DNA of 64,000 nucleotides, from positions 123,558 through 187,557 of the forward strand of contig CAOKRT010000002.1 in the NCBI GenBank assembly GCA_948471205.1. The letters are read 5' to 3'. Below the pieces are notes generated by a model. The model was not told where the DNA came from, did not search any database, and saw only the letters and a program-made list of their open reading frames with translations. The stretch comes from an uncultured Oscillospiraceae bacterium (lineage in GTDB: Bacteria > Bacillota > Clostridia > Oscillospirales > Acutalibacteraceae). The position numbers were made by a program, and so were the translations under genes. Positions 25,979 through 34,806 of the stretch are shown piece by piece. Each line of letters starts with the position of its first letter. Position 1 is the stretch's first letter.

Positions 25979-26007
25979 ATTTTATCACAAAAATTTTTTC
26001 GTTTCAA
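25979..26007 (-). promoter_or_regulatory. Promoter of uxuA
   Basis: On the minus strand TTGAAA, exact 17-base spacer, TAAAAT. It ends three bases from the yqfD stop. Confidence 0.75.
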
Positions 26008-26010
26008 GAA

Positions 26011-27198
26011 TTATTCTTCTTCGTTTTTTATATCAAATAAAATTTCTGATTCCTGCGCTATATCCTGAATACAATTATATTTTCCTGTAATTTTGCAGCC
26101 GCTTTCATCCATGTTTATTTCCACCTTTTCCGCAAGGATCTCACAGCCCTTCAACTCCTGCGTTTTCTTTTTTTCCAGCTCTGCCCTGGCAAGCGTTTCA
26201 AGCGCCTCGTCACTCAGCAGCTTCGTTTCGGTTTCAAAATAATCTGATTTTTCTGTTATCATACCGATTGGCAGACGGTACGAATTAATCACAAGATATG
26301 TTTTCTGCTCTGTTTCAACAGCACTGCCTTTTTCTTTATTCAAATAAAGCGGTATTTTCATACCGAAAACGGAAAGTGATTTATATTCTCTGCTTCTGAC
26401 AGTTATTCTTTCATCCTGATTTCTGTTTATGCTTATCGGAATCTCAATATTCACCTTTGCATAAACGCTGCCATGGGCATGTGTATAATGGTTTTCTTCG
26501 TCCACTTCACTTTCGCGTATTCCGGAAATAAGCAAATCGCCTGCTGCAACAGCATCGCCTTCATGAACCTCTGCCCAGCCGCCGCGCACTTCCACACGGA
26601 CAATTTCACCGTCTCTTTCCGCTTTAACATTCGTTATATTATTCTCTGTCATATCCGGTTTGGAAACTGTCTCATTTATTTCAATCTGTGCAGTGGAACC
26701 GAATTTATTTATTGAAATCCACGCTACATCTTCAAAATCAGACAAAACAGCAATTTCAAGCTGCTCCTTATCAATATTTTCCCACCGTGTTCCTATTTTA
26801 AAACCGTTTTTTGCAAGATAATCCACAATTTTAACTTCTGTAACTCTGTTGTTTCCCATTACAGTAATATTCCACACAAAACTGCCCATAAAAGAAACAA
26901 AAAACACCAAATATACCAAGCCCAGAAAAAATCCCCATCTGTTATTAAGCGAGGAAAAAAGAAACGGAAATCCCTTTCTTTTATATATATTTACCCTGCC
27001 GCCGTGTGAAAAAGCAATTTTATGAAGCTGTTTATAAGTTTTAATACCCGTCTGCGCCGTAAGCTCACTTTCATTGAGCCGTATATTTTTCAGATTAAAT
27101 CCTGCCTGAAAACAATCATTAATAAAATCCTCACGGAAACCGCCGCTGTATTTGAATTTAACGTATCCGAAAAACCATCTGAATAAATTAATCAGCAT
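26011..27198 (-). CDS. yqfD: Sporulation protein YqfD
   Basis: About 395 residues. Membrane protein with an N-terminal cytoplasmic part (FRWFFGYVKFKYSGGFREDF), one or two transmembrane helices near 85-115, and an extracellular region with the family stretches GNNRVTEVKIVDYLAKNGFK and LSDFEDVAWISINKFGSTAQIEI. In Bacillus yqfCD is made in the mother cell under sigma E and is needed for spore formation. The start ATG 27198 overlaps the end of yqfC, eight bases after GGAG; an in-frame GTG at 27213 is less likely. A mother-cell-phase marker for spore formation. Confidence 0.92.
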   Translation of the reverse strand: MLINLFRWFFGYVKFKYSGGFREDFINDCFQAGFNLKNIRLNESELTAQTGIKTYKQLHKIAFSHGGRVNIYKRKGFPFLFSSLNNRWGFFLGLVYLVFFVSFMGSFVWNITVMGNNRVTEVKIVDYLAKNGFKIGTRWENIDKEQLEIAVLSDFEDVAWISINKFGSTAQIEINETVSKPDMTENNITNVKAERDGEIVRVEVRGGWAEVHEGDAVAAGDLLISGIRESEVDEENHYTHAHGSVYAKVNIEIPISINRNQDERITVRSREYKSLSVFGMKIPLYLNKEKGSAVETEQKTYLVINSYRLPIGMITEKSDYFETETKLLSDEALETLARAELEKKKTQELKGCEILAEKVEINMDESGCKITGKYNCIQDIAQESEILFDIKNEEE

Positions 27199-27454
27199 CT
27201 GAAAACTCCACACTTAAAATTGTTCCCTGTACAACGGCGCCCTGAGGAGTTAAAGAATTTATATGAAGATCTTCTCCGAAAAAGGTTACAGCACGTTTGC
27301 CTATGTTCAGTTTTATTTTATCCGAAGAATATTCTGTAATGGATTTCAGCCCGTCAACAACACATTCAAAATTTCCGATTATCTCAAGATGCGGTTCGCC
27401 CGTATAATATTCAATTGGAAAATCCGTAAGTTCTTTTAAGGATATTTTTTTCAT
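27188..27454 (-). CDS. yqfC: Sporulation protein YqfC
   Basis: 88 residues, typical of the family. Beta-rich YabP/YqfC-type protein (LEIIGNFECVVDGLKSITEY, KRAVTFFGEDLHINSLTP). First gene of yqfCD. Its ribosome site and start, GGTGATTTTATGAAA, are the exact mirror of those of divergent ylbJ. Confidence 0.9.
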   Translation of the reverse strand: MKKISLKELTDFPIEYYTGEPHLEIIGNFECVVDGLKSITEYSSDKIKLNIGKRAVTFFGEDLHINSLTPQGAVVQGTILSVEFSDAD

Positions 27455-27500
27455 AAAATCACCATTAATTTATATGAATTATATAGGTGATTTTATGAAA
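27449..27500. promoter_or_regulatory. 15-bp inverted repeat containing the ribosome sites and starts of yqfC and ylbJ
   Basis: TTTCATAAAATCACC (27449-27463) is the exact reverse complement of GGTGATTTTATGAAA (27486-27500), with a 22-base AT-rich spacer. Each arm holds one gene's Shine-Dalgarno site and ATG. Only 40 bases separate the two start codons, so the two promoters must overlap each other or the opposite gene. A sigma-E-like CATATAAAT can be read on the minus strand in the spacer. Confidence 0.75.
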
Positions 27501-28517
27501 CTAAAAAAAGAAAGCATCCAAATGTTATTATTAACCTGCTGCTGCATTTTACTTATCGCTTTTTCGGGCAAAGCAAAAAACGGCGCCGTTCATGGCTTTG
27601 AAATGGCGGTAAATGTTATTGTACCGTCGCTTTTGCCGCTTTTGATTCTTTTTAATCTTATTATAAAATCCGATGCCGGAAATGCCGTTCAGAAATTATT
27701 TGCACCTGTAACAGAAAAAATATTTCGTTTGCCGCGCGCCGCAGGCTGTGCCGTTATTTTCGGGCTAATAGGAGGATATCCCACAGGTGCGCTTTTAACA
27801 GAATCGCTTTTTCTGAATGATGATATAGACCGTGAAACGGCGAAAAGACTTTTGCGGTTCAATATAAACGGCGGTGCGGCATTTATTATTACCGGAACAG
27901 GAGCAGCAATTTTAAAAAACGAAAAAGCCGGTCTGCTTCTTTTTGCATCCACAACAGCATCGGCAGTAATAATTGCTTTTTTTTCCTCTTTCAAATACAA
28001 AAAAATAAAAAGTGAATATTCTTACTGCTCATCCGTTTCATTCGGCGATGCACTCAATAAAAGCACAGATGCCTCTGTGAAAGCCGTGCTTACTGTTTGC
28101 GCATATATTATTCTTTTTTCAGCGTTCAACAATATATTATCCGTTCCCGAATATCTTTCCCCCGTTCTTGAAATAACAGGCGGTCTTTCGGATAATTGGC
28201 GTATTTTCTCATTGCCGCAAACGGCGGCCCTGCTGTCTTTTTCAGGTATATGCATTCATTTTCAGCTTTTTTCAATTATAAAAAGAATCGGTATGCATTA
28301 TCTTGACTTTTTTATCTGGAGAATCATTCATGCAGTTATATCCTATTTCGTTTGCCTTCTGTTATTAAAAATTTTTCCTGTTGAAACCGCTGTATTTTCA
28401 AATTCGGCTGAAAGTATTGCCGTACCGTTCAGCGTCAATATTACATTATCTGTTCTGATGATTATCGGATGTGCCGTTATTGTACTTGACATTGAAAGCA
28501 GGAAACGCAAATGCTGA
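27495..28517 (+). CDS. ylbJ: Sporulation integral membrane protein YlbJ (SpoVV)
   Basis: About 340 residues, roughly eight transmembrane helices with Gate (nucleoside-recognition-like) domains. The motif FGLIGGYPTGALLTESL and the later FNINGGAAFIITG are characteristic. In Bacillus this protein sits in the outer forespore membrane and moves dipicolinic acid toward the forespore. Start ATG 27495 has GGTGA five bases upstream; the upstream ATG at 27474 has no ribosome site. Divergent from yqfCD, another sporulation operon. Confidence 0.92.
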   Translation: MKLKKESIQMLLLTCCCILLIAFSGKAKNGAVHGFEMAVNVIVPSLLPLLILFNLIIKSDAGNAVQKLFAPVTEKIFRLPRAAGCAVIFGLIGGYPTGALLTESLFLNDDIDRETAKRLLRFNINGGAAFIITGTGAAILKNEKAGLLLFASTTASAVIIAFFSSFKYKKIKSEYSYCSSVSFGDALNKSTDASVKAVLTVCAYIILFSAFNNILSVPEYLSPVLEITGGLSDNWRIFSLPQTAALLSFSGICIHFQLFSIIKRIGMHYLDFFIWRIIHAVISYFVCLLLLKIFPVETAVFSNSAESIAVPFSVNITLSVLMIIGCAVIVLDIESRKRKC

Positions 28518-28597
28518 TATTTCAATAAATAGGTTATTTTTAACAAAATTCTTCCATTATTTTGTATGATAACAACAAAAATATTTTCATTTTTATA

Positions 28598-28654
28598 TAG
28601 ATTTATGTGCTTAATTACTGTATAATGTAATAAATACGGCTTAATTCGTATAAT
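28598..28654 (+). promoter_or_regulatory. Probable promoter region of hydCBA
   Basis: Two TATAAT boxes at 28621-28626 and 28649-28654 upstream of hydC. No good -35 is paired with either at 17 bases, so an activator or alternative promoter is possible. Confidence 0.35.
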
Positions 28655-28676
28655 ACATACAGAAATGAGGATAAAT

Positions 28677-29195
28677 ATGGAAACTCTTGCATTTGAAGGC
28701 ACTCCGGAACAGGAAAAAGAGTTAAAGGCTGTTTTCAAAAAATATGAAAATATGCCCGGAAAGCTTATGCCTGTGCTTCAGGATGCTCAGGGTATTTATG
28801 GGTATCTTCCCATAGAAGTTCAGAGAATGATTGCCGACGCACTTGAAATCTCCCTTTCAGAGGTTTACGGCGTTGCAACCTTTTACAGCCAGTTCAGCCT
28901 TACACCGAAAGGTCAGCACAGAATTTCAGTTTGCCTTGGAACTGCCTGCTATGTTAAGGGCGCAGACAAGGTGCTTGAAGAAATAGAAGAACAGCTTGGA
29001 ATTAAAGCGGGAGAATGCACAGCCGACAGAAAATTCAGCATTGACACCTGCAGATGTGTGGGTGCATGCGGTCTTGCCCCTGTTATTATGATTGATGACA
29101 AGGTTTACGGCAAGGTTACGCCCGAACAGGTTAAATCCATTCTTGATGAATACAGAGAAGAAGAAACAGAAACGGAAGAAGGTGCTGAAGAATGA
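28677..29195 (+). CDS. hydC: Hydrogenase subunit HydC (NuoE-like [2Fe-2S] protein)
   Basis: About 172 residues. Thioredoxin-like [2Fe-2S] protein of the NuoE/24-kDa family, with cluster ligands in CLGTACYVKG and DTCRCVGACGLAP. The N-terminal helical part contains VLQDAQGIYGYLP and VYGVATFYSQFSLTP. It joins HydB and HydA in a soluble NAD- and ferredoxin-linked [FeFe]-hydrogenase, usually electron-bifurcating. Start ATG 28677 after atgagg; ATG 28665 is part of that ribosome site. The stop overlaps the start of hydB (ATGA). Confidence 0.93.
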   Translation: METLAFEGTPEQEKELKAVFKKYENMPGKLMPVLQDAQGIYGYLPIEVQRMIADALEISLSEVYGVATFYSQFSLTPKGQHRISVCLGTACYVKGADKVLEEIEEQLGIKAGECTADRKFSIDTCRCVGACGLAPVIMIDDKVYGKVTPEQVKSILDEYREEETETEEGAEE

Positions 29196-31084
29196 CAATA
29201 GAAAAGCTTAAAAAGATTAAAGAAAAAAATCTTGATGTTGTATCTGTTCGCCGCCTTGTTGCCGAAGAAGGAGCAAAACTTGCCGAAAACACCGCTTACA
29301 GAAAGCAGGTGCTTGTATGCGGCGGAACCGGCTGTACATCATCAAACTCCATGCTTGTTATAGAAGCACTTGAAAAAGAACTAAAAGAAAAAGGGCTGGA
29401 CGATATCCTTGTTATAAAAACAGGCTGTTTCGGTCTTTGCGCTTTAGGTCCTATTATGATTGTTTATCCGGAAGGTTCTTTCTACAGCCAGGTTACTGCT
29501 GAAGAGGTTCCGGAAATCGTTGCCGGCCATCTTGTTCCGGGCGGTAAACCTGTTAAGAAATATCTTTATTCCGAAACCGTTCATGAAGACGGATCAACCA
29601 TTCCTCTTTCCGAAACTGCATTCTATAAAAAGCAGATGAGAATAACACTTCGCAACTGCGGCGTGATTGATCCTGAAAACATTGAAGAAGCAATTGCCTC
29701 TGATGCTTATTTTGCACTTGCTAAGGTGCTTACCTCTATGACCCCGCAGGATGTTATTGATGAACTTCTTGCCGCCGGTTTAAGAGGCCGCGGCGGAGCA
29801 GGCTTCCCGACAGGACGCAAATGGGCATTTGCAATGGCACAGGATAATGATACAAAATATGTTTGCTGCAATGCAGACGAGGGTGACCCCGGTGCATTTA
29901 TGGACCGTTCTGTTTTAGAGGGCGATCCGCATGCAGTAATTGAAGCTATGGCCATTGCCGGATATACAATCGGTTCAAACCAGGGCTATGTATATGTACG
30001 TGCAGAATATCCCATTGCCGTTCAGCGTCTTCAGCTTGCAATTGAACAGGCAAGAAAATACGGACTGCTCGGCAAAAATATTTTCGGCACGGATTTTTGC
30101 TTTGACATTGATATTCGTCTGGGTGCCGGTGCATTTGTATGCGGAGAGGAAACCGCACTTATGACTTCAATTGAAGGTCACAGAGGAGAACCGCGTCCGC
30201 GTCCGCCGTTCCCTGCAATTAAAGGTCTTTTCGGAAAACCGACAATTCTTAACAATGTTGAAACATACGCAAATATTGCACCTATTATACTTAAAGGTTC
30301 ACAATGGTATTCTTCTATCGGAACAGACGGTTCAAAGGGAACCAAGGTTTTTGCGCTCGGCGGCAAAATAAACAATGTCGGTCTTGTTGAAGTTCCTATG
30401 GGCACAACCATCCGTGAAATTGTTGAAGAAATCGGCGGCGGCATTCCGAACGGAAAGAAATTCAAAGCCGCACAGACAGGCGGTCCTTCCGGCGGCTGTA
30501 TCAGCGCTGATTATCTGGATGTTCCGATTGATTACGACAACCTGATTCAGATTGGTTCCATGATGGGTTCGGGCGGTATGATTATTCTGGATGAAGATAC
30601 CTGCATGGTTGATATTTCAAAATTCTACCTTGAATTCACTGTTGATGAAAGCTGTGGAAAATGCACACCGTGCCGTATCGGTACAAAGAAACTGCTTGAT
30701 TATCTTACAAAAATAACAGACGGCAAGGGTGAAATTGAGGACCTGGATAAAATTCAGGAACTTGCAAATCACATGAAGAGTTCTTCACTCTGCGCTTTGG
30801 GACAAACTGCCGCAAACCCGATTCTTTCCACAATGAATGCTTTTGGTGATGAATACCTTACACACATTAAGGATAAAAAATGCCCTGCCGGTGTCTGCAA
30901 AGCACTCTTATCCTTTACAATTAATCCCGATAAGTGCCGTGGCTGCACACTTTGTGCAAGAAACTGCCCGGTTAGTGCTATCAGCGGAAAAGTTAAAGAG
31001 CCGCATATTATTGATTCCGAAAAATGCATTAAGTGCGGACTTTGCATAAGCAACTGCCACTTTGATGCAATTGTTAAAAGATAA
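29192..31084 (+). CDS. hydB: Hydrogenase subunit HydB (NuoF-like flavoprotein)
   Basis: 630 residues. In order: an N-terminal thioredoxin-like [2Fe-2S] domain (CGGTGCTSSNS, CFGLCALGP), the NuoF FMN/NADH domain (RGRGGAGFPTGRKW and CNADEGDPGAFMDR), SLBB, the [4Fe-4S] motif ESCGKCTPCRIGTKKLLD, and a C-terminal two-cluster ferredoxin domain (CRGCTLCARNCPVSAI, CIKCGLCISNCHFDAI). It exchanges electrons with NAD(H) and probably bifurcates. Translationally coupled to hydC and 14 bases before hydA. Confidence 0.95.
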   Translation: MTIEKLKKIKEKNLDVVSVRRLVAEEGAKLAENTAYRKQVLVCGGTGCTSSNSMLVIEALEKELKEKGLDDILVIKTGCFGLCALGPIMIVYPEGSFYSQVTAEEVPEIVAGHLVPGGKPVKKYLYSETVHEDGSTIPLSETAFYKKQMRITLRNCGVIDPENIEEAIASDAYFALAKVLTSMTPQDVIDELLAAGLRGRGGAGFPTGRKWAFAMAQDNDTKYVCCNADEGDPGAFMDRSVLEGDPHAVIEAMAIAGYTIGSNQGYVYVRAEYPIAVQRLQLAIEQARKYGLLGKNIFGTDFCFDIDIRLGAGAFVCGEETALMTSIEGHRGEPRPRPPFPAIKGLFGKPTILNNVETYANIAPIILKGSQWYSSIGTDGSKGTKVFALGGKINNVGLVEVPMGTTIREIVEEIGGGIPNGKKFKAAQTGGPSGGCISADYLDVPIDYDNLIQIGSMMGSGGMIILDEDTCMVDISKFYLEFTVDESCGKCTPCRIGTKKLLDYLTKITDGKGEIEDLDKIQELANHMKSSSLCALGQTAANPILSTMNAFGDEYLTHIKDKKCPAGVCKALLSFTINPDKCRGCTLCARNCPVSAISGKVKEPHIIDSEKCIKCGLCISNCHFDAIVKR

Positions 31085-31098
31085 GGAGGGGAATAGTA

Positions 31099-32814
31099 AT
31101 GGTAAATCTTAAAATAAACGGTATTCCCGTTCAGGCAGAAGAAGGCTCCACTATTATTGAGGCTGCAAGGCAGGCTCATATTGATATTCCGTCTCTCTGC
31201 TATCTTAAAGATATAAACTGTATCGGCTCCTGCCGTGTATGTGTTGTTGAGGTAAAAGGCGCAAGAGGTCTTGTTGCGTCCTGCATTTACCCTGTTTCCG
31301 AAGGACTTGAGGTGTGGACAAACACACCGCAGGTACGTCAGTCCAGAAGAACAACACTTGAGCTTCTGCTTTCCGAACACCATAAAAAATGTCTTTCCTG
31401 TGTCCGTTCAAGCAGATGCGAGCTTCAGAAACTCTGCAAGGATTACGGTGTAGACGAGGACCGATTCCCGTCTGCCGAAGAACTGCAGCCTGTTGATATG
31501 ACATCGCCTTACATAATCAGAGATAACAATAAGTGCATTCATTGTATGAGATGTGTTTCTGCCTGTGAAAATCAGAATATCGGCGTTATCGGTCCGCGCC
31601 AGAGAGGTCATAAAAAAACAATTGGCTGTGCATTTGATATGCCGCTGGACCAGTGTGCATGCGTTGGCTGCGGACAATGTGTTGTTTCCTGCCCTGTTGG
31701 TGCACTTTATGAAAAAAATAATATTGCAGACGTATGGGCTACAATCGGAAATCCCGATAAAAAAGTTGTTTTCTTTACTGCGCCGGCAATCCGTGCAACA
31801 CTGGGCGAAGAATTTGATATGCCTATCGGCACAAATGTTGAGAAAAAGCTGCCCGGTGCAATCAGAAGAATCGGTGCAGACGCCGTATTTGATATGGATG
31901 TTACCGCAGACCTTACAATTCTTGAAGAAGCATCCGAACTTATAGACAGAATTACAAACGGCAAACCGCTTCCTATGTTTACATCCTGCTGTCCCGGCTG
32001 GGTTAAATTTGCAGAGCATTATTATCCTGAGCTTCTGCCGAATCTTTCAACCTGCAAATCACCGCAGCAGATGTTCGGTGCGCTTCTCAAAACATATTAC
32101 TGCGAGAAAAACGGAATTAACCCTGAAGACTTATATGTTGTATCCGTTATTCCCTGCACTGCCAAGAAATTTGAAGTTATCAGAGAAGAAATGGCAGGCA
32201 CAGTTGATGTTGCACTTACCACACGCGAACTCGGACAGATGATTCAAGGCGCAGGCATTAATTTTGAAAGCCTTCCTGATGAGGAATTTGATGCGCCGTT
32301 TGAAGTTGCTTCAGGTGCAGGCGCAATATTCGGCGCAACAGGCGGTGTTATGGAGGCAGCGCTCCGTACTGCCGCAAATATGCTTGACGGCAATTTCTCT
32401 TTTACAAACTTCAAAGAAGTAAGAGGTATGGACGGTATACGCGAAGCAACATACAATGTTGCAGGAAATACCATTAAGGTTGCTGTTACAAGCGGACTTG
32501 CAAATGCAACCAAACTGTGCGAAATGGTAAAAAACGGTGAAGCGCCGTATCAGTTCATTGAAATTATGGCATGTCCCGGCGGCTGTATAAACGGCGGCGG
32601 TCAGCCTGTTCAAAAAGATGCAACAAGAAATACAATTGATATTAAAGGACTTCGTGCAAAAGCACTTTATGACCTTGACGCTTCGATGGAACTTCGCAAA
32701 TCACATGAATCTCCGGTTATAAAAATGCTTTATGATGAATATTTCGGCGCACCAAACAGTGAAAAAGCGCACCATATTCTTCATACAACTTATACACCAA
32801 GAAGTAAATATTAA
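31099..32814 (+). CDS. hydA: [FeFe]-hydrogenase catalytic subunit HydA (group A, modular)
   Basis: 571 residues. N-terminal [2Fe-2S] domain (SLCYLKDINCIGSCRVCVVEV), His-Cys3 [4Fe-4S] domain (HHKKCLSCVRSSRCELQ), two [4Fe-4S] clusters (CIHCMRCVSACEN, CACVGCGQCVVSCPVGAL) and the H-cluster domain with L1 TSCCPGWVKFAE, L2 IPCTAKKFE and L3 MACPGGCINGGGQP. Produces or uses H2 with electrons from NADH and ferredoxin via HydBC. The maturases HydE, HydF and HydG are not in the window. Strong ribosome site aaggagggg. Ends the operon at a terminator. Confidence 0.97.
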   Translation: MVNLKINGIPVQAEEGSTIIEAARQAHIDIPSLCYLKDINCIGSCRVCVVEVKGARGLVASCIYPVSEGLEVWTNTPQVRQSRRTTLELLLSEHHKKCLSCVRSSRCELQKLCKDYGVDEDRFPSAEELQPVDMTSPYIIRDNNKCIHCMRCVSACENQNIGVIGPRQRGHKKTIGCAFDMPLDQCACVGCGQCVVSCPVGALYEKNNIADVWATIGNPDKKVVFFTAPAIRATLGEEFDMPIGTNVEKKLPGAIRRIGADAVFDMDVTADLTILEEASELIDRITNGKPLPMFTSCCPGWVKFAEHYYPELLPNLSTCKSPQQMFGALLKTYYCEKNGINPEDLYVVSVIPCTAKKFEVIREEMAGTVDVALTTRELGQMIQGAGINFESLPDEEFDAPFEVASGAGAIFGATGGVMEAALRTAANMLDGNFSFTNFKEVRGMDGIREATYNVAGNTIKVAVTSGLANATKLCEMVKNGEAPYQFIEIMACPGGCINGGGQPVQKDATRNTIDIKGLRAKALYDLDASMELRKSHESPVIKMLYDEYFGAPNSEKAHHILHTTYTPRSKY

Positions 32815-32825
32815 TTTCATAAATG

Positions 32826-32855
32826 AAAGCCGATGCAATGCATCGGCTTTTAATT
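32826..32855 (+). terminator. Terminator of hydCBA
   Basis: AAAGCCGATGC / GCATCGGCTTTT with a three-base loop and T tail. Confidence 0.85.
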
Positions 32856-32871
32856 TGTTTAGCTGATATAT

Positions 32872-32903
32872 AAAAAGCGTGTTCCCTGCGGAACACGCTT
32901 TTT
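32872..32903 (-). terminator. Terminator of the GGGtGRT operon (bidirectional)
   Basis: AAAAAGCGTGTTCC / GGAACACGCTTTTT around CTGC, a perfect 14-bp stem with T runs in both directions. Confidence 0.85.
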
Positions 32904-32924
32904 ATTTTATACCGAATATTAATT

Positions 32925-33932
32925 TTACTTCATAGCCTCTTCAATCGCAACGGCTGTTGCAACGGTTGCGCCAACCATTGGGTTGTTACCCATTCCGATA
33001 AGTCCCATCATTTCAACGTGAGCCGGAACAGAAGAAGAACCTGCAAACTGTGCATCACCGTGCATACGACCCATAGAGTCTGTTAAACCGTATGATGCAG
33101 GACCTGCAGCCATATTATCAGGATGAAGTGTTCTGCCTGTGCCGCCGCCTGATGCAACTGAGAAATAGGATTTTCCGTTTTCAATAGCCCATTTCTTATA
33201 AGTGCCTGCAACAAGGTGCTGGAAACGTGTTGGGTTTGTTGAGTTACCTGTGATAGAAACATCAACGCCCTCTTCTTTCATAATAGCAACGCCTTCAAGA
33301 ACATCGTTTGCACCGTAGCACTTAACGGCTGCTCTTTCTCCGTCTGAAAATGCCTTTGTTTCTTCAATCTTCAGTTCGCCTGTGTAGAAATCATAATCTG
33401 TTTTTACATAAGTGAAACCGTTAATTCTTGAAATGATATATGCGGCATCCTTGCCAAGACCGTTAAGAATAACGCGAAGCGGCTCTTTACGAACTTTATT
33501 TGCTGTTCTTGCAATACCGATAGCACCTTCTGCAGCTGCGAAGCTTTCATGACCTGCAAGGAATGCAAAACATTTTGTTTCTTCGCTGAGAAGTCTTGCG
33601 CCAAGATTACCGTGACCAAGACCAACATTTCTCTGCTCTGCAACAGAACCCGGAATACAGAATGCCTGTAAGCCGATACCGATTTTTTCAGATGCTTCGG
33701 AAGCAGTTTTAACACCGCTTTTGATAGCTACTGCTGCACCGAGTGTATATGCCCAGCTTGCATTTTCAAATGCAATTGGCTGAACGCCTTTAACAATAGC
33801 ATCCACATCAATGCCCTTTGATAAACATAAATCCCTTGCTTCTTCAAGACTTGAAAGACCGTATTCTGCAAGACATTTTTCAATTTTAGCAAGTCTTCTT
33901 TCCTTGCCTTCAAATTTTACATCATTTGCCAT
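32925..33932 (-). CDS. GGGtGRT-family protein of unknown function
   Basis: 335 residues. It carries the name-giving motif as GGGTGRT in SVASGGGTGRTLHPDN, plus the conserved stretches FCIPGSVAEQRNVGLGHGNLG, FLAGHESFAAAEGAIGIARTA and GNNPMVGATVATAVAIEEA. No membrane segment or known catalytic motif. The family is widespread in anaerobic Firmicutes and is annotated without function. It always seems to travel with an IscU/NifU-like protein, here 18 bases upstream on the same strand. A cofactor- or cluster-dependent enzyme or chaperone is a guess. Highly expressed-type codon use and a good operon promoter suggest a major protein. Confidence 0.88.
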   Translation of the reverse strand: MANDVKFEGKERRLAKIEKCLAEYGLSSLEEARDLCLSKGIDVDAIVKGVQPIAFENASWAYTLGAAVAIKSGVKTASEASEKIGIGLQAFCIPGSVAEQRNVGLGHGNLGARLLSEETKCFAFLAGHESFAAAEGAIGIARTANKVRKEPLRVILNGLGKDAAYIISRINGFTYVKTDYDFYTGELKIEETKAFSDGERAAVKCYGANDVLEGVAIMKEEGVDVSITGNSTNPTRFQHLVAGTYKKWAIENGKSYFSVASGGGTGRTLHPDNMAAGPASYGLTDSMGRMHGDAQFAGSSSVPAHVEMMGLIGMGNNPMVGATVATAVAIEEAMK

Positions 33933-33950
33933 TTTTAAGTCCTCCTTATC

Positions 33951-34643
33951 TTATTCTTCACGAGGGTCGATATATTTTGCAGCATTTGCAAAACGACCGT
34001 AGTTTCCGATATTTGCTTTGTAAGCTTCATCAGGTGTTTTACCGTGGCGGATATCTTCAAGCATTTTGCCTACCTTAACGAATTCATAGCCGATAACTTC
34101 GCCTTCTTCGTCAAGTGCCATGCGGGTAACATAGCCTTCTGCCATTTCCATATAACGAACACCCTTGAGCTTTGTTGAGAACATGGTTCCAACCTGGCTT
34201 CTGAGACCTTTTCCGAGATCTTCAAGCGCAGCGCCGATAACAAGACCGTCTTCCGAGAAAGCACTCTGTGAACGGCCGTAAGCAAGCTGCTTGAAAATTT
34301 CTCTCATAGCTACATTGATTGCGTCACAAACAAGGTCTGTATTCAGGCACTCAAGCAGTGTTTTGCCGGGAAGAATTTCTGCTGCCATAGCGGCGGAATG
34401 TGTCATACCTGAGCAGCCAATTGTTTCTACAAGAGCTTCCTCCACAATACCGTTTTTAACATTCAGGCTGATTTTGCAAGCACCCTGCTGCGGTGCGCAC
34501 CAGCCGATACCGTGTGAGAAACCGCTGATGTCAGTGATTTGATAAGATTTTACCCATTTTCCTTCTTCAGGAATTGGAGCCGGACCATGATGCGGACCTT
34601 TTTTAACAGTACACATCTGTTCAACTTCGTGTGAATAAGTCAT
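33951..34643 (-). CDS. IscU/NifU-like iron-sulfur scaffold-related protein, partner of GGGtGRT
   Basis: 230 residues. The central part resembles the NifU_N/IscU fold: GWCAPQQGACKISLNVKNGIVEEALVETIGCSGMTHSAAMA has Cys residues in scaffold-like positions, followed by an LEC in GKTLLECLN. Extra N- and C-terminal regions are not seen in normal IscU. Usual Fe-S assembly partners (iscS, sufBCD) are not adjacent; instead it is paired with the GGGtGRT gene. It may insert a cluster into that partner (inference). Start ATG 34643 after ggaagg. Confidence 0.82.
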   Translation of the reverse strand: MTYSHEVEQMCTVKKGPHHGPAPIPEEGKWVKSYQITDISGFSHGIGWCAPQQGACKISLNVKNGIVEEALVETIGCSGMTHSAAMAAEILPGKTLLECLNTDLVCDAINVAMREIFKQLAYGRSQSAFSEDGLVIGAALEDLGKGLRSQVGTMFSTKLKGVRYMEMAEGYVTRMALDEEGEVIGYEFVKVGKMLEDIRHGKTPDEAYKANIGNYGRFANAAKYIDPREE

Positions 34644-34700
34644 ATTTAATACTCCTTCCAGTTTTATAATAATTTATATTTATATAAAATTACCAAGCAT

Positions 34701-34729
34701 ATTATAACCAATAAATACTGTATCTTCAA
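34701..34729 (-). promoter_or_regulatory. Promoter of the GGGtGRT operon
   Basis: On the minus strand TTGAAG, exact 17-base spacer, perfect TATAAT, about 58 bases before the ATG at 34643. Confidence 0.8.
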
Positions 34730-34806
34730 GTGCAAAGTAATAAAAAATGTCATTATTTTGCAAATTTAACATATTGCTTAAACTTCATGCTGTTATTTAA
34801 CTTATT

